A stretch of DNA of 64,000 nt from Pectobacterium brasiliense. Lineage in GTDB: Bacteria > Pseudomonadota > Gammaproteobacteria > Enterobacterales > Enterobacteriaceae. Position numbers and translations under genes: made by a program. Shown one piece after another: positions 36,128 through 45,618 of this stretch. The notes below the pieces were generated by a model that saw only the letters and a program-made list of their open reading frames with translations, made no database searches and was not told where the DNA came from. The stretch spans positions 40,604 through 104,603 of the forward strand of contig NZ_JACDSF010000057.1 of assembly GCF_013449685.1 (NCBI RefSeq), written 5' to 3'. Position 1 is the stretch's first letter. Each line of letters opens with the position of its first letter.

Positions 36128-36751
36128 ATGCTGATGCTATTTCTGACGGTGGCGCTGGTGCATTTCATTGCGCTGATGAGCCCTGGGCCGGATTTCTTTT
36201 TCGTTTCACAAACCGCGGCCAGCCGTTCCCGCCGTGAAGCAATGATGGGTGTGCTGGGTATTTCTCTGGGCGTGGTGGTCTGGGCGGCGATCGCGCTGCT
36301 GGGGCTGCATCTGCTGTTGCAAAAAATGGCCTGGCTGCATACCGCCATTACCGTCGGCGGCGGGCTATATCTGTGCTGGATGGGCTGGCAGATGCTGCGC
36401 TCCGCACGGCGTAAAGCGCAGCTGGAAACCACGCAGGAAACGGCTGTTGTGTTGCCTCAGCGTGGCAAAACCTTTATGCGCGGGTTATTGACGAATCTGG
36501 CTAACCCGAAGGCGCTGATCTATTTCGGCAGCGTGTTCTCGCTGTTTGTTGGCGATAGCGTTGGCAGCGGTGCCCGCTGGGGGCTGTTCGCGCTGATCTC
36601 GATTGAAACGCTGATCTGGTTCAGTCTGGTCGCAATGGTTTTCGCCTTGCCGGCAATGCGTCGCGGCTATCAGCGTCTGGCGAAATGGGTGGATGGCGTA
36701 GCGGGCGTGTTGTTTACCGGTTTCGGCCTGCACCTGATTTTCTCTCGCTGA
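36128..36751 (+). CDS. rhtC: threonine efflux protein RhtC
   Basis: RhtC is a LysE/RhtB-family exporter of threonine in the inner membrane. The 207-residue protein has six hydrophobic segments and begins MLMLFLTVALVHFIALMSPGPDFFFV, with the SPGPD family motif. GLLTNLANPKALIYF follows in the fourth span. The paralogue rhtB lies convergently downstream, as in E. coli. Confidence 0.94.
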   Translation: MLMLFLTVALVHFIALMSPGPDFFFVSQTAASRSRREAMMGVLGISLGVVVWAAIALLGLHLLLQKMAWLHTAITVGGGLYLCWMGWQMLRSARRKAQLETTQETAVVLPQRGKTFMRGLLTNLANPKALIYFGSVFSLFVGDSVGSGARWGLFALISIETLIWFSLVAMVFALPAMRRGYQRLAKWVDGVAGVLFTGFGLHLIFSR

Positions 36752-36782
36752 CATTTCCCCAGAGCGTTTCTGGTGGAGAACA

Positions 36783-36814
36783 ACAGCGCGCCGTAATTTG
36801 ATACGACGCGCTGT
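36783..36814. terminator. bidirectional hairpin between rhtC and rhtB
   Basis: ACAGCGCG (36783-36790) pairs with CGCGCTGT (36807-36814), followed on the plus strand by CTTTAT. It lies between two convergent genes and may serve both. Confidence 0.45.
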
Positions 36815-36819
36815 CTTTA

Positions 36820-37440
36820 TCAGGCCTTTCTCGCGGTGGCGAGTAACGCGCCAACCAGCACAAACAGTGAACCGAATATCCGGTTGAGTGTCTTCATCTG
36901 CCGTGGGCCTTTCAGCCACCCGGCGATCCGCGTGGCCAACGTGGCGTAGCCAATCATCACGATGATATCGACCACAATGGTGGTGACGCCCAATACCAGA
37001 TACTGAGCGGCCTGCGGCTGGTGGGGGATAATGAATTGTGGGAACAGCGCCGCCAGAAACACGATGCTTTTCGGGTTGGTCAGATTCACCAGCACCGCAC
37101 GTTTAAACAGTCTACGACGCGGCATCGCGCTGGCGATCGCCTGAAGGTCCAGTGCGCCCGCGGCACGCCATTGCTGAATCCCCAGCCAAATCAGATAAGC
37201 CGCGCCCAGCCATTTCAGCATATCGAAAGCCAGTACCGACTGGTTAAGCAGCGCGCCTAGCCCGATGCCGACCAGCACGATATGAATCGCCAGCCCGACC
37301 TGCAAACCACAGATGGAGGCCGCTGCGCCGCGATAGCCGTGGCTAATGCCGGTGCTCATGGTGTTGATGGCGCCCGAGCCGGGTGACAGGCTGAGAATAA
37401 GCGTTGTGAGTAAATAGGTTAACCACCAGTCCAATGTCAT
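36820..37440 (-). CDS. rhtB: homoserine/homoserine lactone efflux protein RhtB
   Basis: RhtB exports homoserine, threonine and homoserine lactone. The 206-residue LysE-family protein starts [28 protein letters not shown], with the SPGSGA motif, and carries [22 protein letters not shown] in the middle. It has six hydrophobic segments. It is divergent from pldB and convergent with rhtC. Homoserine lactone export may matter in a quorum-sensing soft-rot bacterium, but that is inference. Confidence 0.94.
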   Translation of the reverse strand: MTLDWWLTYLLTTLILSLSPGSGAINTMSTGISHGYRGAAASICGLQVGLAIHIVLVGIGLGALLNQSVLAFDMLKWLGAAYLIWLGIQQWRAAGALDLQAIASAMPRRRLFKRAVLVNLTNPKSIVFLAALFPQFIIPHQPQAAQYLVLGVTTIVVDIIVMIGYATLATRIAGWLKGPRQMKTLNRIFGSLFVLVGALLATARKA

Positions 37441-37571
37441 GAAGCATGCCCCTGAATCACGTTCTGTATTACGAGAGTCTGTCTGTTTTTTATGTCACAA
37501 TACGCTGGTGCTCTACCGCTTGTCATGTTCTTCCGCTAGCTTTAGTTTTCCCGCGTCACCGGAGAGGTGTG

Positions 37572-38609
37572 ATGGTTCAACGCCACAATACGTTGTTTAC
37601 GTCGGAACGGTTAACGCCTGAGGGGTTAACCTCGAACCTGCTAACGCGAGAAGCGCAGTTTGCCGCTTTTGCTACCGGAGAATTACTGGATTTTTGGCGT
37701 CAGCGCGAAGAGGGCGAATTCTCTGGCGTTGATGACGTCCCTATCCGGTTTGTTCGTTTTACCGCGCCACAGCACGACAAGATTGTCGTTGTCTTTTCTG
37801 GCCGCATCGAAAGCTACGTCAAATATAGCGAAGTGGCGTATGACCTTTTTCATAGCGGTTATGATGTGCTCATCATGGATCACCGTGGGCAAGGGCGATC
37901 GGGTCGGGTGTTGCAAGACGGCCACCGTGGACACGTTGTGCGTTTCAGTGATTATGTCGATGATGCTGAAACGCTGTGCCAGCAACATATTGGCCCGAAG
38001 CACTATACCCGCCGGTTTGCCTTAGCGCATTCGATGGGGGGCGCGATTCTGGCGCAGCTTCTGATTCGCCAACCTGAGATGTTTGATGCCGTAGCGCTAT
38101 GCGCACCGATGTTTGGCATTCGTTTACCGCTTCCTCATTGCGTTGTCGGATGGATCGTCGATTGGGCGGAACGTTGCCCAGCGATTCGTGATTACTACGC
38201 CATCGGCACCGGACAGTGGCGCCCGCTGCCCTATCGGATGAATGTGCTGACGCACAGCCGTGAACGTTACCAGCGCAGCATTCGATTTTATGCGGACTCA
38301 CCGGATTTGCGCATCGGCGGCCCTACCTATCATTGGGTGCGTGAGGCGATACAGGCGGGGAAACAGCTGTTGGCACAGGCCAGCGCTGTCACCACGCCAC
38401 TTCTGCTGCTACAGGCGGGAGAGGAACATGTGGTGGATAACCGCAGCCAGAATGCGTTTTGCCAGATACTGACACAGAACGGTAACGCTAACTCAAACGG
38501 CGTGTTGCAGGTTATCCCCGGTGCGCGGCATGAAATTCTCTTTGAAACGGATCACCTCCGCGCTCAGGCATTTACGCTGATTCTGGCGCACTTTGCGCGT
38601 TATCATTAA
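37572..38609 (+). CDS. pldB: lysophospholipase L2
   Basis: PldB hydrolyses lysophospholipids at the inner membrane. The 345-residue alpha/beta hydrolase contains the nucleophile elbow AHSMGGA, the DHRGQGRSGR oxyanion region and a C-terminal His in PGARHEILFE; LQAGEEHVVDN holds the acid residue. The frame is open from 37446, but ATG 37572 follows GGAGAGG at good spacing and gives a length near the E. coli protein (340). It precedes yigL, as in E. coli. Confidence 0.92.
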   Translation: MVQRHNTLFTSERLTPEGLTSNLLTREAQFAAFATGELLDFWRQREEGEFSGVDDVPIRFVRFTAPQHDKIVVVFSGRIESYVKYSEVAYDLFHSGYDVLIMDHRGQGRSGRVLQDGHRGHVVRFSDYVDDAETLCQQHIGPKHYTRRFALAHSMGGAILAQLLIRQPEMFDAVALCAPMFGIRLPLPHCVVGWIVDWAERCPAIRDYYAIGTGQWRPLPYRMNVLTHSRERYQRSIRFYADSPDLRIGGPTYHWVREAIQAGKQLLAQASAVTTPLLLLQAGEEHVVDNRSQNAFCQILTQNGNANSNGVLQVIPGARHEILFETDHLRAQAFTLILAHFARYH

Positions 38610-38711
38610 TTTTAGACTGTTGGCACGCCGTTCAACGGACGCTGCCAGCAACCTCGTTAATTTTTTGCGGCGCGTGCCGCCACAACACACCAGAAGTGAG
38701 ATCTCATCGCT

Positions 38712-39512
38712 ATGTACCATGTCGTTGCTTCCGATTTAGATGGCACACTGCTGTCACCTGACCACTCGCTGTCCCCGTATGCGAAAGAAACCCTCAGACT
38801 GCTGACGGAAAAAGGGATTCACTTTGTGTTTGCGACCGGACGGCATCACATGGATGTCGCGCAGATCCGCGATAACCTCGGTATCAGCGCGTTTATGATT
38901 ACCTCGAATGGCGCGCGGGTGCACAACTCGCAGGGAGAACTGATTTTCAGCCATAACCTAGATCAGGACATCGCCCGCGACCTTTACAGCATCGTACACA
39001 ATAACCCCGATATGCTGACGCACGTTTACCGCGATGATGAGTGGTTTATGAACCGTCCGCGCGCGGAAGAAGAGCGCTTCTTCAAAGAGTCGATCTTTAA
39101 ATACAAGCTGTTTGAACCTGTATTGCTCGAAACCGATGGCGTCAGCAAAGTGTTCTTTACCTGTGATTCCCATGAGCAGCTGTTGCCGCTGGAAGAAGCG
39201 ATCAATGCGCGCTGGGGCGACCGCGTCAACGTGAGCTTTTCGACACTTACCTGTCTGGAAGTGATGGCGGGCGGTGTGTCTAAAGGCCATGCGCTGGAAC
39301 AAGTGGCGAAGATTATCGGCTTCTCGCTAAAAGAGTGTGTGGCGTTTGGTGATGGCATGAACGACTACGAAATGCTGTCGATGGCGGGTAAAGGCTGCGT
39401 GATGCAAAACGCGCATCAGCGCCTGAAAGATATGCTGCCGGATCGCGAAGTGATTGGGTCTAACGCGGACAGCGCGGTGCCGAATTACCTGCGGGAACTG
39501 TTTCTGAAGTAA
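38712..39512 (+). CDS. yigL: HAD phosphatase YigL (sugar phosphate / pyridoxal phosphate)
   Basis: YigL is a Cof-type HAD phosphatase. The E. coli enzyme dephosphorylates glucose-6-phosphate analogues and pyridoxal phosphate, and is induced under phosphosugar stress by SgrS. The 266-residue protein has motif I ASDLDGTLLSPD (Asp9 region), a C2-type cap and motif IV FGDGMNDYEMLSMAG. It is convergent with glpT, which is not its neighbour in E. coli. Confidence 0.93.
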   Translation: MYHVVASDLDGTLLSPDHSLSPYAKETLRLLTEKGIHFVFATGRHHMDVAQIRDNLGISAFMITSNGARVHNSQGELIFSHNLDQDIARDLYSIVHNNPDMLTHVYRDDEWFMNRPRAEEERFFKESIFKYKLFEPVLLETDGVSKVFFTCDSHEQLLPLEEAINARWGDRVNVSFSTLTCLEVMAGGVSKGHALEQVAKIIGFSLKECVAFGDGMNDYEMLSMAGKGCVMQNAHQRLKDMLPDREVIGSNADSAVPNYLRELFLK

Positions 39513-39552
39513 TCAGCGCTGAGGTTGTGCTGTGATTTATGGCACAAACGAA

Positions 39553-39575
39553 GGCGGCGTCATCATGACGCCGCC
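39553..39575. terminator. bidirectional hairpin between yigL and glpT
   Basis: A perfect 10-bp GC-rich stem GGCGGCGTCA / TGACGCCGCC closes a TCA loop midway between the two convergent genes. T runs are lacking on both sides, so it may act as a decay barrier as much as a terminator. Confidence 0.6.
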
Positions 39576-39597
39576 AGAGGGATGCTACAAGAGTGCG

Positions 39598-40947
39598 TTA
39601 AGCGCGACTGGCTAACTCTGCTTTATGCTTTTTCTCATTCAGCATAACAACAACCAACAGAAGTACCGCCAGAACGCTGCCGCCGATCATCACCATGAAG
39701 CCGCCGTCCCAACCGAAGAAGTCAACGGTGTAGCCGACGATGGCGCTAGCGGCAACAGAACCACCGAGGTAACCGAACAGGCCGGTGAAGCCCGCTGCGG
39801 TACCCGCTGCTTTTTTCGGTGCCAGTTCCAATGCATGCAGACCAATCAGCATGACTGGGCCATAAATCAGGAAGCCGATGATGATCATACAGGCCATATC
39901 CACACCTGGGTTACCGGCTGGGTTCATCCAGTAAACGATGGTTGCTATTGTCACCAGCGTCATGAAGAACACGCCCGTTGCACCACGGTTGCCTTTGAAG
40001 ACCTTGTCGGACATCCAGCCGCACAGCAGCGTGCCTGGAATGCCTGCGTATTCGTACAGGAAGTAGGCCCAGGAGGATTTATCCAGTGCGAAGTGTTTAA
40101 CTTCTTTCAGATAAGTTGGGGACCAGTCGAGGATGCCGTAACGCAGCAGGTAAACGAAGACGTTGGCGATCGCGATGTACCACAGCAGTTTGTTCGGGAA
40201 AACGTACTGCATGAAGATCTGCTTAGCTGTCAGTTCTTCTTCCGCTTTTTCATTGTAATCAGCAGGATAATCGTTTTTGTATTCTTCAATCGGTGGCAGA
40301 CCACAGGATTGCGGTGTGTCACGCATCAGGGCAAATGCGATAAGTGCAACCAGAATCGCGGCGAAGGCAGGCATGTAGAGTGCGGCTTTCCAGTCGTTAA
40401 ACCAGGCCATACCCAACAGGAACAGCAGAGGCGGAAGCCCACCGCCGACGTTGTGAGCACAGTTCCAGACGGACACGATACTGCCTCGTTCTTTTTGTGA
40501 CCACCAGTGAACCATGGTGCGTCCACACGGTGGCCAGCCCATCCCTTGGAACCAACCGCACAAGAACAGCAGAACGAACATGACAGCAATGCTAGAGGTT
40601 GCCCACGGCACGAAGCCCATAAACAGCATGACCGCAGCGGCCAAAATCAGACCGGCAGGCAGGAATACGCGCGGGTTGGAACGGTCAGATACCGAACCCA
40701 TGATGAATTTGGAAAAGCCGTAGGCGATAGAGATACCGGACAGTGCAAACCCGAGGTCACCGCGTGAGAAGCCCTGTTCAATCAGGTAAGGCATGGCCAG
40801 TGTGAAGTTTTTACGTACCAGATAGTAGGCGGCGTAGCCAAAAAAGATCCCCATGAAAATCTGCCAGCGCAGGCGGCGATAGAGCGGATCAACGTGTTCT
40901 TGCGACACGCGCGGCTGGTGGGCGGCGGGCCTAAAAATACTCAGCAT
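39598..40947 (-). CDS. glpT: sn-glycerol-3-phosphate:phosphate antiporter GlpT
   Basis: GlpT imports glycerol-3-phosphate in exchange for phosphate (and also takes up fosfomycin). The 449-residue MFS protein has twelve membrane segments and family motifs such as [20 protein letters not shown] and [17 protein letters not shown]. An ATG 12 bp upstream is possible; ATG 40947 ([11 protein letters not shown]) is preceded by GGAG. It is divergent from glpABC, and the two share GlpR and CRP sites. The periplasmic phosphodiesterase gene glpQ, which follows glpT in E. coli, is absent. Confidence 0.96.
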   Translation of the reverse strand: MLSIFRPAAHQPRVSQEHVDPLYRRLRWQIFMGIFFGYAAYYLVRKNFTLAMPYLIEQGFSRGDLGFALSGISIAYGFSKFIMGSVSDRSNPRVFLPAGLILAAAVMLFMGFVPWATSSIAVMFVLLFLCGWFQGMGWPPCGRTMVHWWSQKERGSIVSVWNCAHNVGGGLPPLLFLLGMAWFNDWKAALYMPAFAAILVALIAFALMRDTPQSCGLPPIEEYKNDYPADYNEKAEEELTAKQIFMQYVFPNKLLWYIAIANVFVYLLRYGILDWSPTYLKEVKHFALDKSSWAYFLYEYAGIPGTLLCGWMSDKVFKGNRGATGVFFMTLVTIATIVYWMNPAGNPGVDMACMIIIGFLIYGPVMLIGLHALELAPKKAAGTAAGFTGLFGYLGGSVAASAIVGYTVDFFGWDGGFMVMIGGSVLAVLLLVVVMLNEKKHKAELASRA

Positions 40948-40982
40948 AGATATCTCCAATGCGAAAAAAAACGATAGCTTTT

Positions 40983-41002
40983 TTGTTCTATTACGAACGT
41001 TA
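40983..41002. promoter_or_regulatory. GlpR operator near glpT
   Basis: TTGTTCTATTACGAACGTTA is an imperfect palindrome close to the GlpR consensus (TGTTCG-like half-sites around an AT centre). It is about 40 bp upstream of the glpT start. GlpR represses the glp regulon until glycerol-3-phosphate is present. Confidence 0.65.
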
Positions 41003-41118
41003 TTGTAAGGGGATAGCGTGCAAATGAGTGTGATTCATGACGCTAATGTTACACTTTTATGAAACTGTGACGATTTTTGCGCTCATGTTAACAGAATCGG
41101 AAAATTCCACAGTGCGGT

Positions 41119-41140
41119 TTTAGTGACCTAAATCACACTT
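41119..41140. promoter_or_regulatory. CRP site in the glpT-glpA divergent region
   Basis: AGTGA-N6-TCACA (41122-41137, AGTGACCTAAATCACA) differs from the ideal CRP palindrome at one position. It is in the middle of the divergent region, so it can serve glpA and possibly glpT. A further TGTGA half-site is near 41029 and another near 41066. Confidence 0.8.
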
Positions 41141-41170
41141 ATTGTTTTTAAATCCCATTTTATTTTCGTT

Positions 41171-41190
41171 TAGTGTTCGTTTTTGCTCTT
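41171..41190. promoter_or_regulatory. probable GlpR operator near glpA
   Basis: TAGTGTTCGTTTTTGCTCTT resembles a GlpR half-site pair (TGTTCG and GCTC) about 70 bp before the glpA start. Similarity is weaker than for the operator near glpT. Confidence 0.5.
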
Positions 41191-41258
41191 TATCAAACAT
41201 TAACCCTTCTTTCTGTGTCCCAATAGCAACATGTAGACCATCCGCCTGGAGCGAGAAC

Positions 41259-42929
41259 ATGATGCAAATTACGGGGAACTGGCGTGAAACTGACGTGGTT
41301 GTCATCGGCGGTGGTGCAACGGGAGCAGGAACGGCACGGGACTGTGCCCTGCGTGGACTGCGCTGCCTGCTGCTTGAACGTTATGATATTGCGACCGGCG
41401 CGACCGGGCGTAATCACGGCTTATTACACAGCGGTGCCCGTTATGCGGTAACCGATGGCGAGTCTGCCCGCGAATGTATTGAAGAAAACCAGATTCTCCG
41501 GCGGATTGCTCGCCACTGTATTGAACCTACTGACGGCCTGTTTATCACCTTGCCTGAAGACGATCTCGGTTGGCAGGCTCAGTTTATTACCGCCTGTCAG
41601 CAGGCGGGAATTCGCGCGCAGGCGCTGGACCCGCAGGAAGCGTTACGACTGGAACCGGCAGCAAATCCGGCGCTGATTGGCGCGGTGCGCGTGCCGGATG
41701 GTTCGGTCGATCCTTTTCGCCTGACGGCGGCCAACATGATTGATGCCTGCGAGCACGGCGCGGAAGTGCTGACCTATCACGAGGTCATCGGGCTGATTCG
41801 CAAGGGCGATCGTATTACCGGCGTGCGCGTTTTCGACCATAAAAAAGGTGTAGAAACAGAAATCTATGCTCAGGTGGTGGTCAACGCGGGCGGTATTTGG
41901 GGGCAACACATTGCGGAATATGCCGATCTGCGTGTGCGCATGTTCCCAGCAAAAGGTGCGCTGTTGATTCTTGGGCACCGCATCAACAACATGGTGATCA
42001 ACCGCTGCCGTAAACCGGCGGACGCCGATATTCTGGTGCCGGGCGATACCATTTCGCTGATTGGCACCACCTCAACCCACATCGATTACGATCAAATCGA
42101 CACTATGCTGGTAACGCCCGCCGAGGTGGAAACGCTGATGCGGGAAGGCTCGATGCTGGCACCGACGTTGGCGAGCACGCGCATTCTACGCGCCTATGCG
42201 GGTGTCCGACCGCTGGTTGCCAACGATAGCGACCCGAGCGGACGTAGCGTAAGCCGCGGTATTGTGCTGCTCGACCATGCCAGCCGCGACGGGCTTGAAG
42301 GATTTATTACCATCACCGGCGGCAAGCTGATGACCTACCGCCTGATGGCGGAGTGGGTAACTGACGCTATTTGTAAAAAGCTGGGTCATGACGTGGCCTG
42401 CTCGACGGCACAGACGCCGCTGCCCGGTTCTGAATCGCTGGAGGAGGTGAAGTCCGCTCCTCATCCCCTGTCTGCTTACCCTGCGGCAAAACCGCTCTCT
42501 GCACCGCTGCGCGGTTCGGCGATCTATCGCCACGGTGAACGTGCCGGAAGAATGCTGTCCGGTGAGCGTCTGGACCGCAGTCTGGTGTGCGAATGCGAGG
42601 CGGTGACGGCGGGAGAAGTGCGCTACGCCGTGGAATCGTTACAGGTGAATAACCTGATTGATTTACGTCGGCGCACCCGCGTGGGTATGGGCACCTGTCA
42701 GGGTGAACTCTGTGCCTGCCGTGCGGCAGGTCTATTATGCCGTCTGGGCACCGCAACGCCGGAGCAGTCGCTCACGCAGCTCAGCCAGTTTTTGAATGAA
42801 CGCTGGAAAGGCATTCGCCCGATTGCGTGGGGCAATGCGCTGCGCGAAAGCGAGTTTACCAGCTGGATTTATCAGGGATTGTGCGGCCTGACGGCCAGCG
42901 ACAGTCAGGAGGATCGTCATGCGCTATGA
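41259..42929 (+). CDS. glpA: anaerobic glycerol-3-phosphate dehydrogenase subunit A
   Basis: GlpA is the FAD-containing catalytic subunit that oxidises glycerol-3-phosphate to dihydroxyacetone phosphate, feeding electrons to menaquinone with fumarate or nitrate as acceptors. The 556-residue protein has the dinucleotide-binding motif VVVIGGGATGAGTARDCALRG, the DIATGATGRNHGLLHSGARY region, and a C-terminal BFD-like [2Fe-2S] domain (CECEAVTAG ... GTCQGELCACR). The frame is open from 41142, within regulatory DNA. ATG 41259 follows GGAGCGAG. It overlaps glpB by 11 bp. Confidence 0.95.
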   Translation: MMQITGNWRETDVVVIGGGATGAGTARDCALRGLRCLLLERYDIATGATGRNHGLLHSGARYAVTDGESARECIEENQILRRIARHCIEPTDGLFITLPEDDLGWQAQFITACQQAGIRAQALDPQEALRLEPAANPALIGAVRVPDGSVDPFRLTAANMIDACEHGAEVLTYHEVIGLIRKGDRITGVRVFDHKKGVETEIYAQVVVNAGGIWGQHIAEYADLRVRMFPAKGALLILGHRINNMVINRCRKPADADILVPGDTISLIGTTSTHIDYDQIDTMLVTPAEVETLMREGSMLAPTLASTRILRAYAGVRPLVANDSDPSGRSVSRGIVLLDHASRDGLEGFITITGGKLMTYRLMAEWVTDAICKKLGHDVACSTAQTPLPGSESLEEVKSAPHPLSAYPAAKPLSAPLRGSAIYRHGERAGRMLSGERLDRSLVCECEAVTAGEVRYAVESLQVNNLIDLRRRTRVGMGTCQGELCACRAAGLLCRLGTATPEQSLTQLSQFLNERWKGIRPIAWGNALRESEFTSWIYQGLCGLTASDSQEDRHAL

Positions 42930-44181
42930 CGTTGTGATTATCGGCGGCGGACTGGCGGGATTGACCTGCGGTATTCGCCTGACGGAGCAGGGAAAACGCT
43001 GTGCGATTGTTAGCGCGGGGCAGAATGCGCTGCATTTTTCTTCCGGCGCGCTGGATTTACTCTCCCATCTCCCCGACGGGCAGCCCGTGAGCCAGCCACT
43101 CGATGCGCTGGATGAACTGGCGCGTCAGGCTCCTCATCATCCTTATTCCCGCATGGGCGCGGCGGCAGTGGCGGCGCTGCTGCCACAGGTCGAGGCGCTG
43201 CTGGAACGCAGTAATATCACTCTGCTGGGCAATCATCAGCAGAACCACTGGCGCATGACACCGCTAGGTAAGTTTCGCGCCTGCTGGCTGAGTCCGGTCG
43301 ATGGCGTCACGCGTGGTCTGCCGGATTCCCGCTTTGGTGATAATCCGCTGATTGCGGGTATCGAAGGCTTTCTGGATTTTCAGTCCCGTATTGTGGCCGG
43401 TACGCTTCAGACGCAGGGGATCTCGGCACGCAGTGATGAACTCAAGCTGCCCGTGTTGGATCGGTTGCGTCAGAACCCCAGCGAATTCCGCGCGGTCAAT
43501 ATCGCCCGCGTGCTCGACCGACCGGAAAATCGCTCGGCGCTGCTGGAGGAATTGTCGCTTCTGGCTAACGGTAACGATGCCATCATCATGCCAGCCTGTC
43601 TGGGCTTGGACAGCCCTGAAATCATCAATGAACTTGCTGATGCGTTAGGTAAACCGGTGCTGCTGCTGCCGACATTACCACCGTCATTGCTTGGGTTACG
43701 CCTGCATCAGGCGCTGTCGCAGCGCTTTCGCCAACTGGGCGGCATGGTGATGCCGGGCGATCGTGCGGTGCGCGCCTCGCTGTCGCCGCAGGAGATTGCC
43801 GTCCATAGCCACCATCATCGCGATATTCCGCTGCGAGCTAAGCATGCGGTGCTGGCGAGCGGCAGCTTTTTCAGTAACGGATTGGTGACGACATTCGATC
43901 GGGTGACCGAGCCGGTCTTTGGGCTGGACGTTCGAGTCGCTGACCAGCGCGAGGGCTGGAGCCAGCAGGATGTGTTTGCGCCACAGCCTTATATGCAATT
44001 TGGTGCAATTGTCGACGAACACCTGCATCCGCGCATTGGGGGCGAAACGGTCAACAACCTGTACGCGATAGGCGCGGTGCTGGAAGGCTTCGACCCGATT
44101 GTGCAGGGATGTGGAGCGGGGGTTTCCTTGCTCAGCGCACTTCATGTTGCCGAACAGATTTTGAAGGAGGGCAACCCATGA
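42919..44181 (+). CDS. glpB: anaerobic glycerol-3-phosphate dehydrogenase subunit B
   Basis: GlpB joins GlpA in the soluble part of the anaerobic dehydrogenase and carries FMN or FAD. The 420-residue protein has a Rossmann motif at the start (MRYDVVIIGGGLAGLTCGIRL) and a C-terminal NLYAIGAVLEGFDPI segment of flavoproteins. It overlaps glpA by 11 bp and glpC by 4 bp, as in the E. coli glpACB operon. The usual operon order A, C, B in name reflects the old symbols; here it is A-B-C physically. Confidence 0.93.
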   Translation: MRYDVVIIGGGLAGLTCGIRLTEQGKRCAIVSAGQNALHFSSGALDLLSHLPDGQPVSQPLDALDELARQAPHHPYSRMGAAAVAALLPQVEALLERSNITLLGNHQQNHWRMTPLGKFRACWLSPVDGVTRGLPDSRFGDNPLIAGIEGFLDFQSRIVAGTLQTQGISARSDELKLPVLDRLRQNPSEFRAVNIARVLDRPENRSALLEELSLLANGNDAIIMPACLGLDSPEIINELADALGKPVLLLPTLPPSLLGLRLHQALSQRFRQLGGMVMPGDRAVRASLSPQEIAVHSHHHRDIPLRAKHAVLASGSFFSNGLVTTFDRVTEPVFGLDVRVADQREGWSQQDVFAPQPYMQFGAIVDEHLHPRIGGETVNNLYAIGAVLEGFDPIVQGCGAGVSLLSALHVAEQILKEGNP

Positions 44182-45389
44182 GCCTGCTTAGCGATAACAG
44201 TTTTGAAGATTGCATTAAGTGTACGGTGTGTACCACATACTGTCCGGTTTCACGCGTGAACCCGCTTTATCCCGGCCCGAAACAGGCAGGGCCGGACGGT
44301 GAACGCCTGCGGCGCAAAGATCCGGCGCTGTATGATGATGCGCTGAAATACTGCACCAACTGCAAACGTTGTGAGGTCGCGTGCCCGTCGGATGTCAAAA
44401 TTGGTGACATTATTCAGCGCGCAAAGGGGACGCACAGCACCCACAAGCCGACGCTGCGCGATGCGATTCTGAGCCATACCGATCTTATGGGGTCAATTGC
44501 CACGCCGTTTGCGCCGCTGGTGAATACGGCGACCAGCCTGAAACCCGTGCGCCAACTGCTGGATAAAGCGTTGAAAATCGACCATCGTCGCCAGTTGCCG
44601 AAATATTCATTCGGCACCTTCCGGCGCTGGTATCGCCAACAGGCAGCAAAGCAGCAGGCCTATGATGAGCAGATCGCCTACTTCCACGGCTGCTATGTGA
44701 ACTACAACCATCCACAGCTGGGTAAAGATCTGGTTCAGGTCTTTAACGCGATGGGCATTGGCGTCCAGTTGCTGAATAAAGAGAAGTGCTGCGGCGTGCC
44801 GCTGATTGCCAATGGTTTTCACGACAAGGCCAGAAAGCAGGCACATGCGAATATCAAATCGCTGGATGAGGCAATCAATCAGAAATCCCTGCCGGTAGTC
44901 GCGACGTCATCCAGTTGTACGTTCACGCTGCGGGACGAGTATCCACATCTGCTGGGCGTGGATAACGGCCATGTGCGCGATGGCATCGAACTGGTGACGC
45001 GCCAGCTCTACCGTCTGCTGGAAGAAGAAGGACGCTCGCTGCCGCTGGGTAAATTGCCGCTGCGGGTGGCGTATCACACGCCTTGTCACTTGGAGCGAAT
45101 GGGCTGGACAGCGTATACCCTGGCGCTGCTGCAACGCATCCCCGGTCTGGAACTGGTGATGCTGGATTCTCAGTGCTGCGGTATTGCTGGCACCTACGGT
45201 TTCAAGAAAGAGAATTACGCCACGTCGCAAGGCATTGGCGCACCGCTGTTTCAGCAGATTGAAGAGAGCGGCGTCGATATCGTGGTGACGGACTGCGAAA
45301 CCTGTAAATGGCAGATTGAGATGTCGACCAGCAAAAAATGTGAACACCCAATCACCCTGTTGGCGAGGTCACTGGCGCAGCCAGAATAA
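44178..45389 (+). CDS. glpC: anaerobic glycerol-3-phosphate dehydrogenase subunit C
   Basis: GlpC is the membrane-associated iron-sulfur subunit passing electrons to quinone. The 403-residue protein has two [4Fe-4S] motifs near the N-terminus, CIKCTVCTTYCPVSRVNP and CTNCKRCEVACPSD, and two CCG domains (EKCCGVPL and SQCCGIAGTYG). ATG 44178 is preceded by a full AAGGAGG and overlaps the glpB stop by 4 bp; a longer frame within glpB was not used. It is the end of glpABC. Confidence 0.95.
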   Translation: MSLLSDNSFEDCIKCTVCTTYCPVSRVNPLYPGPKQAGPDGERLRRKDPALYDDALKYCTNCKRCEVACPSDVKIGDIIQRAKGTHSTHKPTLRDAILSHTDLMGSIATPFAPLVNTATSLKPVRQLLDKALKIDHRRQLPKYSFGTFRRWYRQQAAKQQAYDEQIAYFHGCYVNYNHPQLGKDLVQVFNAMGIGVQLLNKEKCCGVPLIANGFHDKARKQAHANIKSLDEAINQKSLPVVATSSSCTFTLRDEYPHLLGVDNGHVRDGIELVTRQLYRLLEEEGRSLPLGKLPLRVAYHTPCHLERMGWTAYTLALLQRIPGLELVMLDSQCCGIAGTYGFKKENYATSQGIGAPLFQQIEESGVDIVVTDCETCKWQIEMSTSKKCEHPITLLARSLAQPE

Positions 45390-45440
45390 CAGGTGGCAGG
45401 GAGCAAAACGTGTAATGCCAATCGCTTAAGCGTGAACGTA

Positions 45441-45494
45441 GGGGAAACACGGTGATGAGGTTCCCGTAGGGATGCCTCGCACCGTGGTAGCCCC
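45441..45494. repeat. nested 54-nt hairpin element between glpC and ryhB
   Basis: Four complementary pairs nest around one centre: GGGG (45441-45444)/CCCC (45491-45494), CACGGTG (45448-45454)/CACCGTG (45480-45486), GAGG (45457-45460)/CCTC (45475-45478) and TCCC (45462-45465)/GGGA (45469-45472) with a GTA loop. A 10-bp palindrome CGCTTAAGCG lies just before it (45423-45432). No T tract follows. It may be a dispersed repeat, a decay barrier or a structured RNA. Confidence 0.65.
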
Positions 45495-45582
45495 AGTATC
45501 TCGATCTTGAAACGATGGGTGTTAAGCAAAACAGATTATTTCCCTACTCTTGTTGAGAATAAGAATTTATCGCAAAAAGCAC

Positions 45583-45613
45583 TTTACAGGTGCGAATGAT
45601 AATGATTATTATT
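45583..45613 (+). promoter_or_regulatory. ryhB promoter with Fur box
   Basis: The -35 TTTACA (45583-45588) and -10 TATTAT (45607-45612) are separated by 18 bp. AATGATAATGATTATTATT (45595-45613), a good match to the Fur box GATAATGATAATCATTATC, covers the spacer and -10. Iron-loaded Fur should block this promoter, and iron shortage should open it. Confidence 0.88.
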
Positions 45614-45618
45614 GCTGT

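Noticed and set aside
39625..40500. 291-residue plus-strand frame within glpT
   Set aside because: It is antisense to glpT, rich in His/Gln/Asn as expected for the complement of a hydrophobic coding sequence.
41142..41258. Upstream extension of glpA
   Set aside because: The extra 39 codons lie within the glpT-glpA control region over the GlpR-like site, and ATG 41259 has a proper ribosome-binding site.
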